From: Leptospira sp.
GTDB taxonomy: Bacteria; Spirochaetota; Leptospiria; Leptospirales; Leptospiraceae
Direction: 5' to 3'
Assembly: GCA_016742255.1 (NCBI GenBank)
Contig: JACVCB010000016.1
Span: forward strand, 1 to 64,000
Length of the DNA stretch: 64,000 nt
Part shown: in pieces, positions 45,901 through 56,125 of the stretch
Layout of the letters: each line of letters begins with the position of its first letter
Position numbering within the stretch: position 1 is the stretch's first letter
Position numbers and translations under genes: made by a program
Notes under the pieces: generated by a model
Databases searched by the model: none
Seen by the model: the letters and a program-made list of their open reading frames with translations, nothing else
Told to the model about the DNA's origin: nothing

Positions 45901-48414
45901 TCAGTTTTGTGGCAATTTATAGATAGTTTGGGGTGGAATTGTGTCAAGAAGAGGGACTTTCCAAATGTCCTTGGCATACTCCCTGATCGTCCGATCTGAA
46001 GAAAATTTGCCAGACCTAGCCACATTGAGAATGGATTTTTTGGTCCATGTGGTACTATCTAAAAAATCATGGGCCACTCGGTTTTGGGTTTCGTCGTAAG
46101 AGCGAAAATCAGCCATCAGTAGGTAATTGTCAGTGTAAAACAAACTATCATAAATGGGACCAAAAACTCCTGGTTCGTCCAAAGAGAAAAAATTCTCACG
46201 GATCATGAGTAAAATTCGGTGTAAGTCTTCATTCTGGTGGATAAAATCAGTTGGTTTGTAACCCGCTTCTTTCATTCGAAACACCTCTTCCGTATGGAGA
46301 CCAAAGATATAAATGTTTTCTTGTCCCACTTCTTCCAAAATTTCAACATTGGCGCCATCCAATGTCCCGATGGTCAAAGCACCATTTAACATGAATTTCA
46401 TGTTACTTGTTCCTGATGCTTCTGTTCCTGCCGTCGAAATTTGTTCTGACAAATTACTTCCAGGAATTATTTTTTCCGCAAGGCTCACACGATAATTTGG
46501 AATAAAGACAACTTTCAAACGTTCGGCCACGTCCTTATCACGGTTTACAACCCAAGCCACATTATTAATGAGTTTGATGATGAGTTTTGCCATGTAATAC
46601 CCTGGAGCGGCTTTTCCCCCAAAGATGACAGTTCTTGGTGTGATTTCTGTATTTGGATTTTCTTTGATCCTACGGTAGAGTGCAATCACTCGCAAAACAT
46701 TTAAAAGTTGGCGTTTGTATTCATGGAAACGTTTGATTTGAACATCAATGAGTGAATGTGGATCAATTGTGATACCTGTTTCACTTTTAATGATCCTTGC
46801 GAGTTCATTTTTTGCTGTAAACTTTACTTGTTTCCAATCGTTTTGAAAATCGGCATCATCCACAAACACCTCTAAATCATTTAACTTGTATAAGTTGGTT
46901 GTGAATTCATTCCCTATTTTTTTAGAAATTAAATTCGCAAGACTTGGATTCGATTGTAACAACCATCGTCTTGGTGTGATTCCATTTGTTTTGTTATTAA
47001 ACTTTTCAGGAAAAACTTTTGTGAAGGGTTGGAAAATGGTTTTTTGGATGAGATCTGAGTGTAAAGCAGCAACTCCATTCACACGGTATGAACCGATGAC
47101 CGCTAAATTTGCCATTCGTACACGTTTTTCACTTCCCTCCTCGATGATACTTACTTGTTGGATTTCGGATTCAGTTAAAACACCTTTGTTACGAACATCA
47201 GTTAAAAATCGATGGTTGATTTCATAAATGATTTCCAAATGTCTCGGCAATAATTTTTCAAATAACTCAACACGCCAAGACTCAAGGGCTTCTGGTAACA
47301 CAGTATGATTTGTATAAGAAAATACTTTTGTCACAATCTCCCATGCAGGGTCCCAATCCATTTCCTCATTGTCTAAAAATATGCGCATGAGTTCTGCAAT
47401 TCCAATGCTTGGGTGTGTATCATTTAATTGTATGGCTATGTAATCTGGAAGTTCCTTCAAATTGTATTTAAATTCACGAAATTGAATGAGGATGTCCTGT
47501 AAGGAAGCACACACCATAAAGTATTGTTGTTTGAGACGTAACACCTTCCCTTGTTCGGTAGTGTCATTTGGATATAATACTTTAGAGATATTTTCAGAGA
47601 TTGATTTGTCTTGGACGGCTTTCATATAATCACCGTGGTTAAAATAATCTAAGTTAAATTCCTCTGACGATTTTGCTGCCCAAAGTCGAAGATAGTTCAC
47701 CGTACTCGTGTTAAACCCGGGAATCGGATAATCGTGTGCGGAAGCAAGGACGGTTTCATCTGGCACCCAATCGTGTTGGATTTTTCCTTTTCCTGAAACT
47801 CGAGTTTCTGTGTGCCCAAAAAATCCAACTGAAAACGAAATATCAGAACGAACGACTTCATAAGGGACTCCATCTGCATCCCAGTGGTCCGGCATTTCTA
47901 ATTGGCTACCATTGGCAATGATTTGATTAAAAATCCCATAATCATATCGGATTCCATAACCAAATCCTGGTACGTTTAAGGTAGCCATTGAATCTAAAAA
48001 ACAAGCTGCAAGTCTCCCAAGACCCCCATTTCCCAAACCAGCATCAGTTTCAAATTCTAAAACATCTGTTAGTTCAAATCCGATTCCTCGTAACATTTCT
48101 TGAATCGTTTCGTATAACCCAAGATTGATGAGAGCATTCATAAGAGTCCGTCCCATTAAAAACTCTAAAGAAAAGTAAAAAACTTTTTTTGGGTTTTGTT
48201 CTCGGTAACGTTCATGAGTAAAATTAAGTCGATCAATGAGAAAGTCACGAATGGTATGACCTAACGCCTTATAGATGTCCTCATTCTTTAAATTATAACG
48301 ATTTTTTCCAATGGTATATTCTAAGTGGTGAGCGAATTGTTTTTCCATCGAAGCCAGGTCGGCTTTTTGTTCTTCGGATAATAAATTGATGAGACGAGCG
48401 TTATTGACTACCAT
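45901..48414 (-). CDS. glgP: Glycogen/starch phosphorylase
   Basis: PLP-dependent release of glucose-1-phosphate from glycogen-type polymers. The 837-residue protein has family length and motifs: GLGNGGLGRLAACFLDS, the PLP-region pattern TAGTEASGTSNMKFMLNGALTIGTLDGANVEI, and RRIKENP. Same strand as the response-regulator and HEAT genes. Carbohydrate storage in a lipid-burning organism makes glycogen turnover plausible. Confidence 0.95.
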   Translation of the reverse strand: MVVNNARLINLLSEEQKADLASMEKQFAHHLEYTIGKNRYNLKNEDIYKALGHTIRDFLIDRLNFTHERYREQNPKKVFYFSLEFLMGRTLMNALINLGLYETIQEMLRGIGFELTDVLEFETDAGLGNGGLGRLAACFLDSMATLNVPGFGYGIRYDYGIFNQIIANGSQLEMPDHWDADGVPYEVVRSDISFSVGFFGHTETRVSGKGKIQHDWVPDETVLASAHDYPIPGFNTSTVNYLRLWAAKSSEEFNLDYFNHGDYMKAVQDKSISENISKVLYPNDTTEQGKVLRLKQQYFMVCASLQDILIQFREFKYNLKELPDYIAIQLNDTHPSIGIAELMRIFLDNEEMDWDPAWEIVTKVFSYTNHTVLPEALESWRVELFEKLLPRHLEIIYEINHRFLTDVRNKGVLTESEIQQVSIIEEGSEKRVRMANLAVIGSYRVNGVAALHSDLIQKTIFQPFTKVFPEKFNNKTNGITPRRWLLQSNPSLANLISKKIGNEFTTNLYKLNDLEVFVDDADFQNDWKQVKFTAKNELARIIKSETGITIDPHSLIDVQIKRFHEYKRQLLNVLRVIALYRRIKENPNTEITPRTVIFGGKAAPGYYMAKLIIKLINNVAWVVNRDKDVAERLKVVFIPNYRVSLAEKIIPGSNLSEQISTAGTEASGTSNMKFMLNGALTIGTLDGANVEILEEVGQENIYIFGLHTEEVFRMKEAGYKPTDFIHQNEDLHRILLMIRENFFSLDEPGVFGPIYDSLFYTDNYLLMADFRSYDETQNRVAHDFLDSTTWTKKSILNVARSGKFSSDRTIREYAKDIWKVPLLDTIPPQTIYKLPQN

Positions 48415-48466
48415 GATTCGAAATGGTAAACATCTCGAAATGAAGATTCAAGTAAAAAGAGAAAAT

Positions 48467-48931
48467 TTAATCTTTTGCGGAAACTTTCCTTTCTAGGGTG
48501 AGCACTGCATCTTTCCCAATTTTATGCTTCGCAAACCATCCTTGGTTCACCTCAAGTGCATACATCGCAGGTTTTGTTCCGTTGTATACCTCATCGGTTT
48601 GGTTTGGTTTCATATCGAATGATTCTAAAAGTCGCATATCTTCTGAAAAATAACCAATGGACAATGGGATCAGGGTATTTTTCATCCAAAAGTTTAGGTA
48701 ATCAGGTTTGGGGAATACAAAAAGCATCCCCTCGTCTTCTCCCAATTTCGTGCGGTACATCAGTCCTGTAGCACGAGTGGATGGTGTATTTGCGATTTCC
48801 AATTTTAATACACGGTCAGCTACACTTCCAAACAGAACTTCTGGAGTATTGGTTTGTGAAGGGAATGACTCCGCTTGTTTACAAACCAATCCTAAAAGTA
48901 AAAATAGAAGGAAAATGAACCGTGTCATCAT
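48467..48931 (-). CDS. DUF192 family lipoprotein
   Basis: A 154-residue protein starting with MMTRFIFLLFLLLGLVC, a signal peptide with a probable lipobox (LGLVC). The mature part matches DUF192: GLMYRTKLGEDEGMLFVFPK, NFWMKNTLIPLSIGYF and NQGWFAKHKIGKD. Homologues are small exported proteins without a proven activity. The ATG near 48931 is preferred over an upstream GTG inside the crotonase gene. It starts about 12 bases from the crotonase stop. Confidence 0.82.
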   Translation of the reverse strand: MMTRFIFLLFLLLGLVCKQAESFPSQTNTPEVLFGSVADRVLKLEIANTPSTRATGLMYRTKLGEDEGMLFVFPKPDYLNFWMKNTLIPLSIGYFSEDMRLLESFDMKPNQTDEVYNGTKPAMYALEVNQGWFAKHKIGKDAVLTLERKVSAKD

Positions 48932-48942
48932 AATTGAATTCC

Positions 48943-49707
48943 TTAAAAATTTGGTTTTCGTTTTTCGAGGAAGGCAGAAAGACCTTCTTTTGTTTCTTTG
49001 TCTGCGAATCGACCACCAAACAACTGTTTTTCCCACTCAAGTCCACGATCCATATTTGTTTCTAAACCTTGGCGAATCGCAGTTTTAGCCGCCTTGATTG
49101 CGTTAGGTCCTCGAGATAAAATTGTGGATAGAGTTTTTTCTGATTCGTTTAGGAGTTCTGCTGGATCACAAACTTTGTTGACTAAACCTAATCTGTATCC
49201 TTCCTCCGAAGAAATCATATCACCAGATAAAATGAGTTCTGTTGCTCGACCTACACCAATGAGTCTTGGTAATCTTTGGGAACCACCAAATCCAGGCAAC
49301 AATCCTAAGGTTACTTCAGGTAGACCCAATTTTGCAACAGTAGAAGCATAACGAATGTCACATGCCATTGCTAATTCCATTCCACCACCTAGACAAAATC
49401 CATTGATAGCAGCGATCGAAATAAGTCCTGACAATTCCATTTTACGGAATACAGTTTGTCCGAGTTCCGAAAACGATTGTCCTTCTTTGACATTAAATTC
49501 TTTCATTTTGGCAATGTCAGCACCAGCAACAAATGCCTTCCCTTCACCAGTAAGAATAAAACCCCTTACTTGAGGATTCGATTCTAATGTATCGACCATG
49601 GCGCCGATTTCCGTGATGACAACATCGTTAAGCGCATTGAGGGCTTCTGGTCTTTTGATGGTGACAATTGCAAAATTGGATTTGATTTGGATCTCTAAAA
49701 AAGACAA
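48943..49707 (-). CDS. Enoyl-CoA hydratase/isomerase (crotonase) family
   Basis: A 254-residue crotonase-fold enzyme, probably enoyl-CoA hydratase in fatty acid oxidation, the main energy source of Leptospira. The family signature is clear: AFVAGADIAKM, GGGMELAMACDIRY with catalytic Glu and LGLPEVTLGLLPGFGG with the second Glu, both retained. Substrate chain length is unknown. Other beta-oxidation genes are not in the window. Confidence 0.9.
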   Translation of the reverse strand: MSFLEIQIKSNFAIVTIKRPEALNALNDVVITEIGAMVDTLESNPQVRGFILTGEGKAFVAGADIAKMKEFNVKEGQSFSELGQTVFRKMELSGLISIAAINGFCLGGGMELAMACDIRYASTVAKLGLPEVTLGLLPGFGGSQRLPRLIGVGRATELILSGDMISSEEGYRLGLVNKVCDPAELLNESEKTLSTILSRGPNAIKAAKTAIRQGLETNMDRGLEWEKQLFGGRFADKETKEGLSAFLEKRKPNF

Positions 49708-49718
49708 ATGATTTCTCC

Positions 49719-51101
49719 TTATTCTTCTACTTCCAATATAAGGAACATGGTGTCATCAGAAAAAGTATCTAAACCGAACTTGGTTTTGAGTTCATGTAAT
49801 AGATTGTTCTCTAGTTCTTTGACGTTTTCACTATTCCTGTGACGATTGAGGAGAGCCAGTAAGCCTTCGGTACCTAGACAATTGCCTTTGTGGTCCATGG
49901 ATTCAATGAGTCCGTCTGTATAGATAAAAAACCGATCCCCTTTTGTGATCGGAAGAATCTTTTCAGAAATGGGTGGGACTTTGATATTAAATCCGAGGAT
50001 TGCACCTTGTGTTTCCAGTTCCTGGAAATCCTCTCCTTTTTTTGCCAAAATCAGATAAGGATGGCCTGCATTTCCAATTGTAAGTTTTTTTTCGATAAAA
50101 TCAAAAAACAAATATATCGCAGATGCATGGTATTTATTGAGATCATGTGCGAGACGGTCATCTAAGTAATCCATCAAACGTGCAGGTGCCGTTTTAAAAC
50201 GATAAGGGATCGTAGACACAAGTACCTTCATGATGGAAGCAACCATCGCAGATGAAATTCCATGCCCAGCAACATCCGTAAGAAACACACCTACGTTTCC
50301 TTCCCTGAGTTGTACAAAATCAAAGAAGTCACCACCAATCACGTTTGGACTTTTTCGGTAAAAAGTAAAAGTTAAGTTTGGGATTTTGATATTCCCTGGA
50401 AAGAGTGCGTCTTGTACACGTTTTGCAAGTTCTAACTCTTGTAACATAAATCGTTTTTCTTCAGACAAACTGTACATATCAGTCGTATCTTTACGTTTAT
50501 TATAAACAAAAACGACACCTAGAAGAGCACTGCCCCAATACACAAGGAGTAAGAAGTATTGACTGAAATAAGAAGATTTTTCAGCAATCTCAATCGGAAT
50601 TTGGAATGTATACGAAAGATGGAATCCTGTAAAGTAAATCGCACTCAAGATACACCCCCAAGGATTGAGTCGTGTACTATATAATAAAATGGGAATGATG
50701 AAGGACATGAGGTAAGAATTTAAAAGATAAAAATGACTGAGCGTAGGAAATGTTTGGATACCTTTTAAAAATACCAAATAGATAAGCCCATCAGAAAGAA
50801 ACCCACTAAAATAAATTACCTTTTCAATCGATATGGATTTTGTATAAAATTGTAATAACAAAACAAATCGTAGGATGGTAACACCAAGTAAATATGGAAG
50901 AATTTCCATTCGAATTTCTGCAAAGGGAGGAACGAAGAGTAAACTATAAACGATGAAATGGGTTAAAAAAACGGAATATGTATATTCTTTATCAAAACGG
51001 GGTTCCGCTAGTTTTAAAATGTCCCATTCTTGTTTGGTTGGCTTATGAAAAATTTCTTTAAAATAAATATAAAACGAACGAGTCAATCGGGTTCTCCCCA
51101 T
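49719..51101 (-). CDS. Membrane SpoIIE-type serine phosphatase
   Basis: A 460-residue PP2C-like phosphatase with an N-terminal multi-helix membrane region (about 40-200) and a coiled linker, then a SpoIIE domain: VIGGDFFDF, FLTDVAGHGISSAM and terminal SDDTMFLILEVEE. The metal-binding Asp residues are present, so it is likely active, dephosphorylating a partner-switch protein (inference). Same strand as crotonase, 11-base gap. It overlaps the upstream 114-residue gene by 19 bases. Confidence 0.88.
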   Translation of the reverse strand: MGRTRLTRSFYIYFKEIFHKPTKQEWDILKLAEPRFDKEYTYSVFLTHFIVYSLLFVPPFAEIRMEILPYLLGVTILRFVLLLQFYTKSISIEKVIYFSGFLSDGLIYLVFLKGIQTFPTLSHFYLLNSYLMSFIIPILLYSTRLNPWGCILSAIYFTGFHLSYTFQIPIEIAEKSSYFSQYFLLLVYWGSALLGVVFVYNKRKDTTDMYSLSEEKRFMLQELELAKRVQDALFPGNIKIPNLTFTFYRKSPNVIGGDFFDFVQLREGNVGVFLTDVAGHGISSAMVASIMKVLVSTIPYRFKTAPARLMDYLDDRLAHDLNKYHASAIYLFFDFIEKKLTIGNAGHPYLILAKKGEDFQELETQGAILGFNIKVPPISEKILPITKGDRFFIYTDGLIESMDHKGNCLGTEGLLALLNRHRNSENVKELENNLLHELKTKFGLDTFSDDTMFLILEVEE

Positions 51102-51427
51102 ACCAAAGTTTGGATTTCGGATCCATTCAAGGTGATGGTGAAACTTTTTCCTGTGTCCAGAAACTTGTCCATTTGATTCGCAAGTTCCATCGCTTTTTTC
51201 TCATCTTCCATCCGAAAAAAAAAGGGATGGGACATTGCTTTATAATTGTAAGGGAATCGTTCTGAAACGAGTAATGTCACTCGGAAATGATCGGGGCGTT
51301 TTTCCAAAACAATATGCGAAACTTCTTTTCTAGTTAAGATACGCACATTGGGTCTAAGGTTCCATGGATTTATTTCTGCGAAAAGGATTCCAGGCAAAAA
51401 AAAGCATAGACCAACAAATCCTTTCAT
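51083..51427 (-). CDS. Small exported protein, divergent from zincin lipoprotein
   Basis: A 114-residue protein with a signal peptide (MKGFVGLCFFLPGILFAE). The mature part is beta-rich and basic/aromatic (RPNVRILTRKEVSHIVLEKR). No known family. An upstream extension overlaps the plus-strand lipoprotein gene and is rejected. It overlaps the SpoIIE-type gene by 19 bases, so the two are coupled and this could be its sensory or partner component (inference). Confidence 0.65.
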   Translation of the reverse strand: MKGFVGLCFFLPGILFAEINPWNLRPNVRILTRKEVSHIVLEKRPDHFRVTLLVSERFPYNYKAMSHPFFFRMEDEKKAMELANQMDKFLDTGKSFTITLNGSEIQTLVWGEPD

Positions 51428-51446
51428 ATAGAAATACCATCGGCAA

Positions 51447-52469
51447 ATGAAATCAATTCCTTCTCTCATAACCTTCGTATCATTTCTTTTTTTGGGATGT
51501 TCCCCGAAAGATATCCAGTTACCTGAGAACACATATGCCACTTGGGCCAAAACAAGCCCTGGACTACAATTCGATACAATCCCTAAATTAAAACCAGAAT
51601 GGAAAGATCGTATTTACCCACTGGATGCAAAACGATTGAGTACACTTGTTGAAGTCAATCAAATTGATGGTATCGAAGACATTCCAACTGGAACGAAAGA
51701 TTTGAGCTTATGGAAAGAACGAATCTCGGGAATCCATTCATCCTTTCCAAGTTCTTTAAACAAATTGGCAAATGAATTATTAGTTGGCATTTATTTTGTA
51801 TCAAATCTTGGTTCAACTGGACTAACAGGGATTTTGCGAGATAAAAATGGGAAACCTGTTGCAGGGATCATTTACTTAGATGCAGACTTATTGAATGTAG
51901 GAGGAAATGATTGGGTAACCAATCGAGAGAACACAGTTTTCAAAAAAGATCCCATTTACTCCATTAAAATCCAATTGGATCCAACCAATTCATTCAATTC
52001 AGCTCTCTCATTTATCATATTACACGAATTAGGTCATATTGTTGCCATTGTCAAAGGTTATGCACCTGATTATACAGAACCTAAACGTGACTTTCGAACT
52101 TATCCTTTTTTTGAAGGAGTATGGTTATCTGAAACATACTCTCCCTATGAAGATACTTTTTTCCCAGAACGATCCAAGATCAAATTTTATCAAAAAAATC
52201 CAACAACTCCCATTTTCCCTGATGGAAAATTCTTATACAAAAAATTGACAAACACACAGTTTGTTTCATTGTATGCTGCTACCAATGCAGATGATACATT
52301 TGCAGAAGCCTTCGCACAATATGTTCATGTGCTAATGTTAAAGAAAGAATATAAAGTAATTTTCCAATCGAAGGGAGAAGAGGAAGTAATCCTACTCAAC
52401 CCTATCTTGAAAGAAGGAGGTAGAAAATTTCGTGAGTTATTCCAAGATCTTTTTGCGAAAACTTTATGA
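51447..52469 (+). CDS. Lipoprotein with HExxH zincin-like motif
   Basis: A 340-residue predicted lipoprotein (lipobox LFLGCS, Cys18). Residues 192-200 read LHELGHIVA, an HExxH zinc protease motif, and a second Glu-rich helix FAEAFAQYVHVL about 90 residues later could supply the third ligand. A zinc-dependent peptidase on the outer surface or in the periplasm is therefore plausible but unproven. It overlaps the next gene by 38 bases, indicating coupling to a predicted outer-membrane protein. Confidence 0.75.
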   Translation: MKSIPSLITFVSFLFLGCSPKDIQLPENTYATWAKTSPGLQFDTIPKLKPEWKDRIYPLDAKRLSTLVEVNQIDGIEDIPTGTKDLSLWKERISGIHSSFPSSLNKLANELLVGIYFVSNLGSTGLTGILRDKNGKPVAGIIYLDADLLNVGGNDWVTNRENTVFKKDPIYSIKIQLDPTNSFNSALSFIILHELGHIVAIVKGYAPDYTEPKRDFRTYPFFEGVWLSETYSPYEDTFFPERSKIKFYQKNPTTPIFPDGKFLYKKLTNTQFVSLYAATNADDTFAEAFAQYVHVLMLKKEYKVIFQSKGEEEVILLNPILKEGGRKFRELFQDLFAKTL

Positions 52470-53766
52470 TATTATTTTCATCACTTTCTTCTTTTTGATT
52501 TTACCAGTCCAAGTCAGATCTGAAACAAAATCAGATGATTCCAAATCCATCACAATTGATACTCATACAGAAATTGTGTCGGATTTTATTTGGAGGGGGA
52601 ATTCATTTGCAGGGGAAGGACAAAATCGTAGGAATGGAGCGTCATACCAAAGTTTTACTTATGCTCCTGCATTACAACCAACGATTACAGTTTTATCACC
52701 AGACAAAAAAATGGAATGGATGTTATTTGGAAGTTTCCAATTGACAAACCGAAGTGATAAAGATTCAGACAAACGACTTTTCCAATCGAGTCCCGGTGGT
52801 GTAGGTCCCTCCTATTTGGGTGAAGACTCAAAGTATTTTGATCCTTATAACCAAGACCCTTGCGTACAATCTGTACACAACCAATTGATTTCAGGCACTC
52901 CTTCCAACTCAAATTGCCAATCGTACCTGCCAAACCAAGGGTATGGCCCAAAAAAAGAACCCAATGGTAACAAACGTGTGGATGGGATGTTTTTTTCCAT
53001 GATGTATCATTTTGACCCTAGTGTTTTTGGTGACTTCAGTGTGGGAATTTGGTTTTATAATACGTTCCAAAAAACTCCAAACTCACTCCTTCCCCCAGCC
53101 ACACAAAAACAAAATGCTGTGGTTTCTGGTGGTCCGAGTAATACATTTAATACAAACAATCCCGATGCACAAACAAGACTCTCATGGCATGAATATTTTT
53201 TCCAATGGAAACTGCCTTGGGTACGAATTGTAAAACCAATGATTTCCTATTACACCCAGTATTCGACTGAGAATGGTGGGTTACTTGCAGGGAAAAATTA
53301 CCTTTCTTTATCCGCACAATATACGTTTTTTGAAGGGGATTTTTTCCGCATCCAACCCCATTGGAACCTCGGTTATGCCATGAGTAATAATGCAATTGAC
53401 AATCGAAATGGGATACAAGACATAACGTCATCTCTCTCCTTCTTCTTTGGAGATTTTTTTCTGAAAGGAGCACATATCTTACGACCCAATTCTTACCTCT
53501 TTGATACCAATAATTACTTTGGATACCCAAATGGGGATCCAGACAAAGCAAACTGGAATCGGAGTTCGGAAGATGGAAAAGTTGTGAACCCATCACGGAT
53601 TAATGGTGCGTACAACACCTCAATCCTCAATCTAATTGACCAAGTTTCTACAGGGAATTCTCTAAACGATACAATCATCAAAACTGCTTTACGAGAATCC
53701 TATACCTTGCAGAAAATTCCTATCCATTTATTTTATGTTAGCTTTGGCTATTCAAAATCATTCTAA
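52432..53766 (+). CDS. Predicted outer-membrane beta-barrel protein
   Basis: A 444-residue protein with GTG start and a signal region (FITFFFLILPVQVRS). The mature part has alternating aromatic/hydrophobic strands (FDPSVFGDFSVGIWFY, NYLSLSAQYTFFEGDFFRIQ), short loops, and ends YVSFGYSKSF with a C-terminal Phe typical of BAM substrates. Two Cys in a loop may pair (DPCVQS, NSNCQS). It overlaps the HExxH lipoprotein gene by 38 bases. Function unknown; may be a substrate or partner of that lipoprotein. Confidence 0.75.
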   Translation: MSYSKIFLRKLYDIIFITFFFLILPVQVRSETKSDDSKSITIDTHTEIVSDFIWRGNSFAGEGQNRRNGASYQSFTYAPALQPTITVLSPDKKMEWMLFGSFQLTNRSDKDSDKRLFQSSPGGVGPSYLGEDSKYFDPYNQDPCVQSVHNQLISGTPSNSNCQSYLPNQGYGPKKEPNGNKRVDGMFFSMMYHFDPSVFGDFSVGIWFYNTFQKTPNSLLPPATQKQNAVVSGGPSNTFNTNNPDAQTRLSWHEYFFQWKLPWVRIVKPMISYYTQYSTENGGLLAGKNYLSLSAQYTFFEGDFFRIQPHWNLGYAMSNNAIDNRNGIQDITSSLSFFFGDFFLKGAHILRPNSYLFDTNNYFGYPNGDPDKANWNRSSEDGKVVNPSRINGAYNTSILNLIDQVSTGNSLNDTIIKTALRESYTLQKIPIHLFYVSFGYSKSF

Positions 53767-53810
53767 GTGATTTGGGATTTATAATTTTAATCAAGAATAT
53801 TAGGAAAGGC

Positions 53811-53838
53811 TTGACTACCTAAGATTTCGATTCATACT
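53811..53838 (+). promoter_or_regulatory. Sigma-70-like promoter of the chemotaxis operon
   Basis: TTGACT (53811-53816), a 16-base spacer and CATACT (53833-53838) precede the MCP start (about 53864). The short leader contains CCCCA/TGGGG arms that could hide the purine-rich ribosome site. No good sigma-28 motif was seen here, so the operon may be transcribed by the housekeeping sigma factor. Confidence 0.45.
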
Positions 53839-53863
53839 TTGCCCCACCTCTTGGGGACCAATT

Positions 53864-55609
53864 ATGAAATGGATTCAAAATTTAAAAATTCGAGCAAAAC
53901 TCCTACTGGCATTTATGATCACGATTCTTTTAATGATCGTGGTTGCTTCCGCTAGTTTTTATTCAGCCAATCAAATTTTAGCATCCTTACATACAGTTTT
54001 TGAAGACAGAGTTGTCCCCATAAGCCAAATCAAAGAAGTTTCAGATGCTTATCTCATTGGAATTGTGGATGCAGCGAACAAAGTTCGTTCCAAAAAAATG
54101 TCGGTGGAGGAAGCTCTCGAATCCATCCGAGAATCAGAAGCAAAGGCGGATGAAGTATGGAAAGTTTATTTAGGAACGTATCTTGTCCCTGAAGAAAAAG
54201 TCATCATCGATGAAATGGAAAAAGAGTTCCCACCACTGAAGGCTGGGGTCAAACGTTTACGAATCCTATTAGAGACCAGAAATGAAGCAGAAATAGAAAA
54301 ATTTGTTTCTGTAGATATGTACCCAATTTTCGAACCACTCACTCACCATTTGGATGATTTGATCCGAGTGCAGTTAAAGGTAGCTAAAGAAGAATACCAA
54401 AAGTCAGAAGCACATTTCCAACAATCATTGGTGATTGTAACAGGAGTGGTTGTTGTTTCCTTTGTATTGGTATTTTTAATCGCATTCCTCTTTTCCGATG
54501 CAATTGCAAGGCCAATGAAAAAAATTGTGTCGATTGCCCAATCAATCTCCATTGGTGATTTAAATGTAAACCTAGAGTCAAACAAAGACTCAATCCAATC
54601 AAAACACTTAGAAGGAAATGAAATCCAACAACTTTCACAAGCCTTTATGGAGTTAGTCGACTTCATTAAAGAAAGGGCAGAACATTTAGAACGGATAGCA
54701 AATTCTGATTTAAGTTCTGATGTAACCTTAAAATCAGAACGTGATCAATTGGGCCTGAGTTTAAAAAGAATGTTAATCAATTTATCAGAAGTTGTGGAGA
54801 AACTTTATTTCACATCACAAGAGGTTGATTTAGGGGCACAACAACTAGCAGATGCAAGCACTTCCCTCTCAGAAGCCGCAAGTGAACAAGCAAGTGCTGT
54901 GGAAGAAATCTCTGCAACCTTGACAGAAATTAGTAATAGTTTTTTATCCAATGCAGAAAATGCAGAACAAATGACAGAATTTTCAGAATCCACCGCAAAA
55001 CAAGCAACAGAAGGAAACTCTCGCATGAAAGACCTTGTTTCGGCGATGGGCGAAATCAGTAATTCATTTGAACAAATTTCTAAAATAAACAAAGTGATCA
55101 ACGACATTGCATTCCAAACTAACATTCTTGCTTTAAATGCTGCAGTGGAAGCAGCACGTGCTGGCCAACATGGAAAAGGATTTGCCGTAGTTGCTGAAGA
55201 AGTAAGAAATCTCGCTCAAAAAAGTGCCAATGCAGCAGATGAAACAACTCTACTCATCGAAGCTTCCTTAAAGAAAGTAAAACTTGGCAATGAGGCAACG
55301 GAAAAAACTGCTGAAGTCCTTGGAAAAATTTCAGAAAGCGCAGATAATGTCAGCAACCTGACTAAGGATTTAGCACTTTCCATCAACGAACAAAAATCTG
55401 CTGTTTTACAAATCACACAAGGAATTGACCAAGTAACTACAGTTACATCAACTACAGCTGCTTCAGCCGAAGAAGTTGCAGCTTCCAGTGAAACACTCAA
55501 AAGGCAAGTGGAGATTATGAGAAACGTAATAATGGGATTTAAATTAAAAGAGGACGGATCCAAATCGACAGCTTTAACTCGAATCGAAAAACCTAGAATT
55601 ATTTTATAG
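53864..55609 (+). CDS. Methyl-accepting chemotaxis protein
   Basis: A 581-residue transmembrane chemoreceptor: N-terminal membrane helix (about 12-32), a periplasmic four-helix-bundle-type sensor domain (about 33-188), a second helix (about 190-212), HAMP, and a long signalling helix hairpin whose tip reads [20 protein letters not shown]. There is no C-terminal NWETF-type tether for CheR/CheB. First gene of an eight-gene chemotaxis operon, 9 bases before cheW. Confidence 0.93.
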   Translation: MKWIQNLKIRAKLLLAFMITILLMIVVASASFYSANQILASLHTVFEDRVVPISQIKEVSDAYLIGIVDAANKVRSKKMSVEEALESIRESEAKADEVWKVYLGTYLVPEEKVIIDEMEKEFPPLKAGVKRLRILLETRNEAEIEKFVSVDMYPIFEPLTHHLDDLIRVQLKVAKEEYQKSEAHFQQSLVIVTGVVVVSFVLVFLIAFLFSDAIARPMKKIVSIAQSISIGDLNVNLESNKDSIQSKHLEGNEIQQLSQAFMELVDFIKERAEHLERIANSDLSSDVTLKSERDQLGLSLKRMLINLSEVVEKLYFTSQEVDLGAQQLADASTSLSEAASEQASAVEEISATLTEISNSFLSNAENAEQMTEFSESTAKQATEGNSRMKDLVSAMGEISNSFEQISKINKVINDIAFQTNILALNAAVEAARAGQHGKGFAVVAEEVRNLAQKSANAADETTLLIEASLKKVKLGNEATEKTAEVLGKISESADNVSNLTKDLALSINEQKSAVLQITQGIDQVTTVTSTTAASAEEVAASSETLKRQVEIMRNVIMGFKLKEDGSKSTALTRIEKPRIIL

Positions 55610-55618
55610 GAAACTGCC

Positions 55619-56122
55619 ATGAACACTACATCCAAATCATGGGAGACGATGGAAGATGAAGATACAATGCGAGATTTGTATCTTTGTTTTAGCTTAGAGA
55701 ATCGTTTTTATGCATTCGAAGTTCGGTATTTAACGGAAATATTGGCCCTCCCAGCCATCACAACGATTCCGGGCACGGCTCCTTTTCTGAAAGGTGTGAT
55801 CAATATCAGGGGTAAAATCATTCCTGTAATGGATGTTAGATTACGTTTTGATATGGAATTTCAACCTTACCACGAACGAACTTGTGTTTTACTCGTTGAG
55901 TTGGATGGACATCCATTGGGACTGATCGTAGACAAAGTAAATGATGTAGTCAAAATACCAGCTGAGAATGTTGATTTAGCACCAAAAATCGGAGAGTCCA
56001 AATCATCTCGTTTTATTTATGGTACAGGTCGTGTTGGCGATACTGTTAAAATACTAATCAATCTTCAAAGATTACTTACTCCAGAAGAAAGTTATATGAT
56101 CCAAGACATTCCTGGAAATTGA
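55619..56122 (+). CDS. cheW: Chemotaxis coupling protein CheW
   Basis: A 167-residue adaptor linking the receptor to CheA. It has the CheW fold, with FSLENRFYAFEVRYLTEIL (N-terminal strand pattern), PFLKGVINIRGKIIPVMDVR and VLLVELDGHPLGLIVDKV. The length is slightly above average because of a short N-terminal tail. Starts 9 bases after the MCP stop; cheA follows after 3 bases. Confidence 0.95.
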   Translation: MNTTSKSWETMEDEDTMRDLYLCFSLENRFYAFEVRYLTEILALPAITTIPGTAPFLKGVINIRGKIIPVMDVRLRFDMEFQPYHERTCVLLVELDGHPLGLIVDKVNDVVKIPAENVDLAPKIGESKSSRFIYGTGRVGDTVKILINLQRLLTPEESYMIQDIPGN

Positions 56123-56125
56123 AAA

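Noticed and set aside
48932..49036. N-terminal extension of the DUF192 protein into the crotonase gene
   Set aside because: The extension is highly basic and precedes a complete lipoprotein signal; it overlaps conserved crotonase sequence.
51428..51550. Upstream extension of the small exported minus-strand protein
   Set aside because: It overlaps the divergent lipoprotein gene and buries a good signal peptide.
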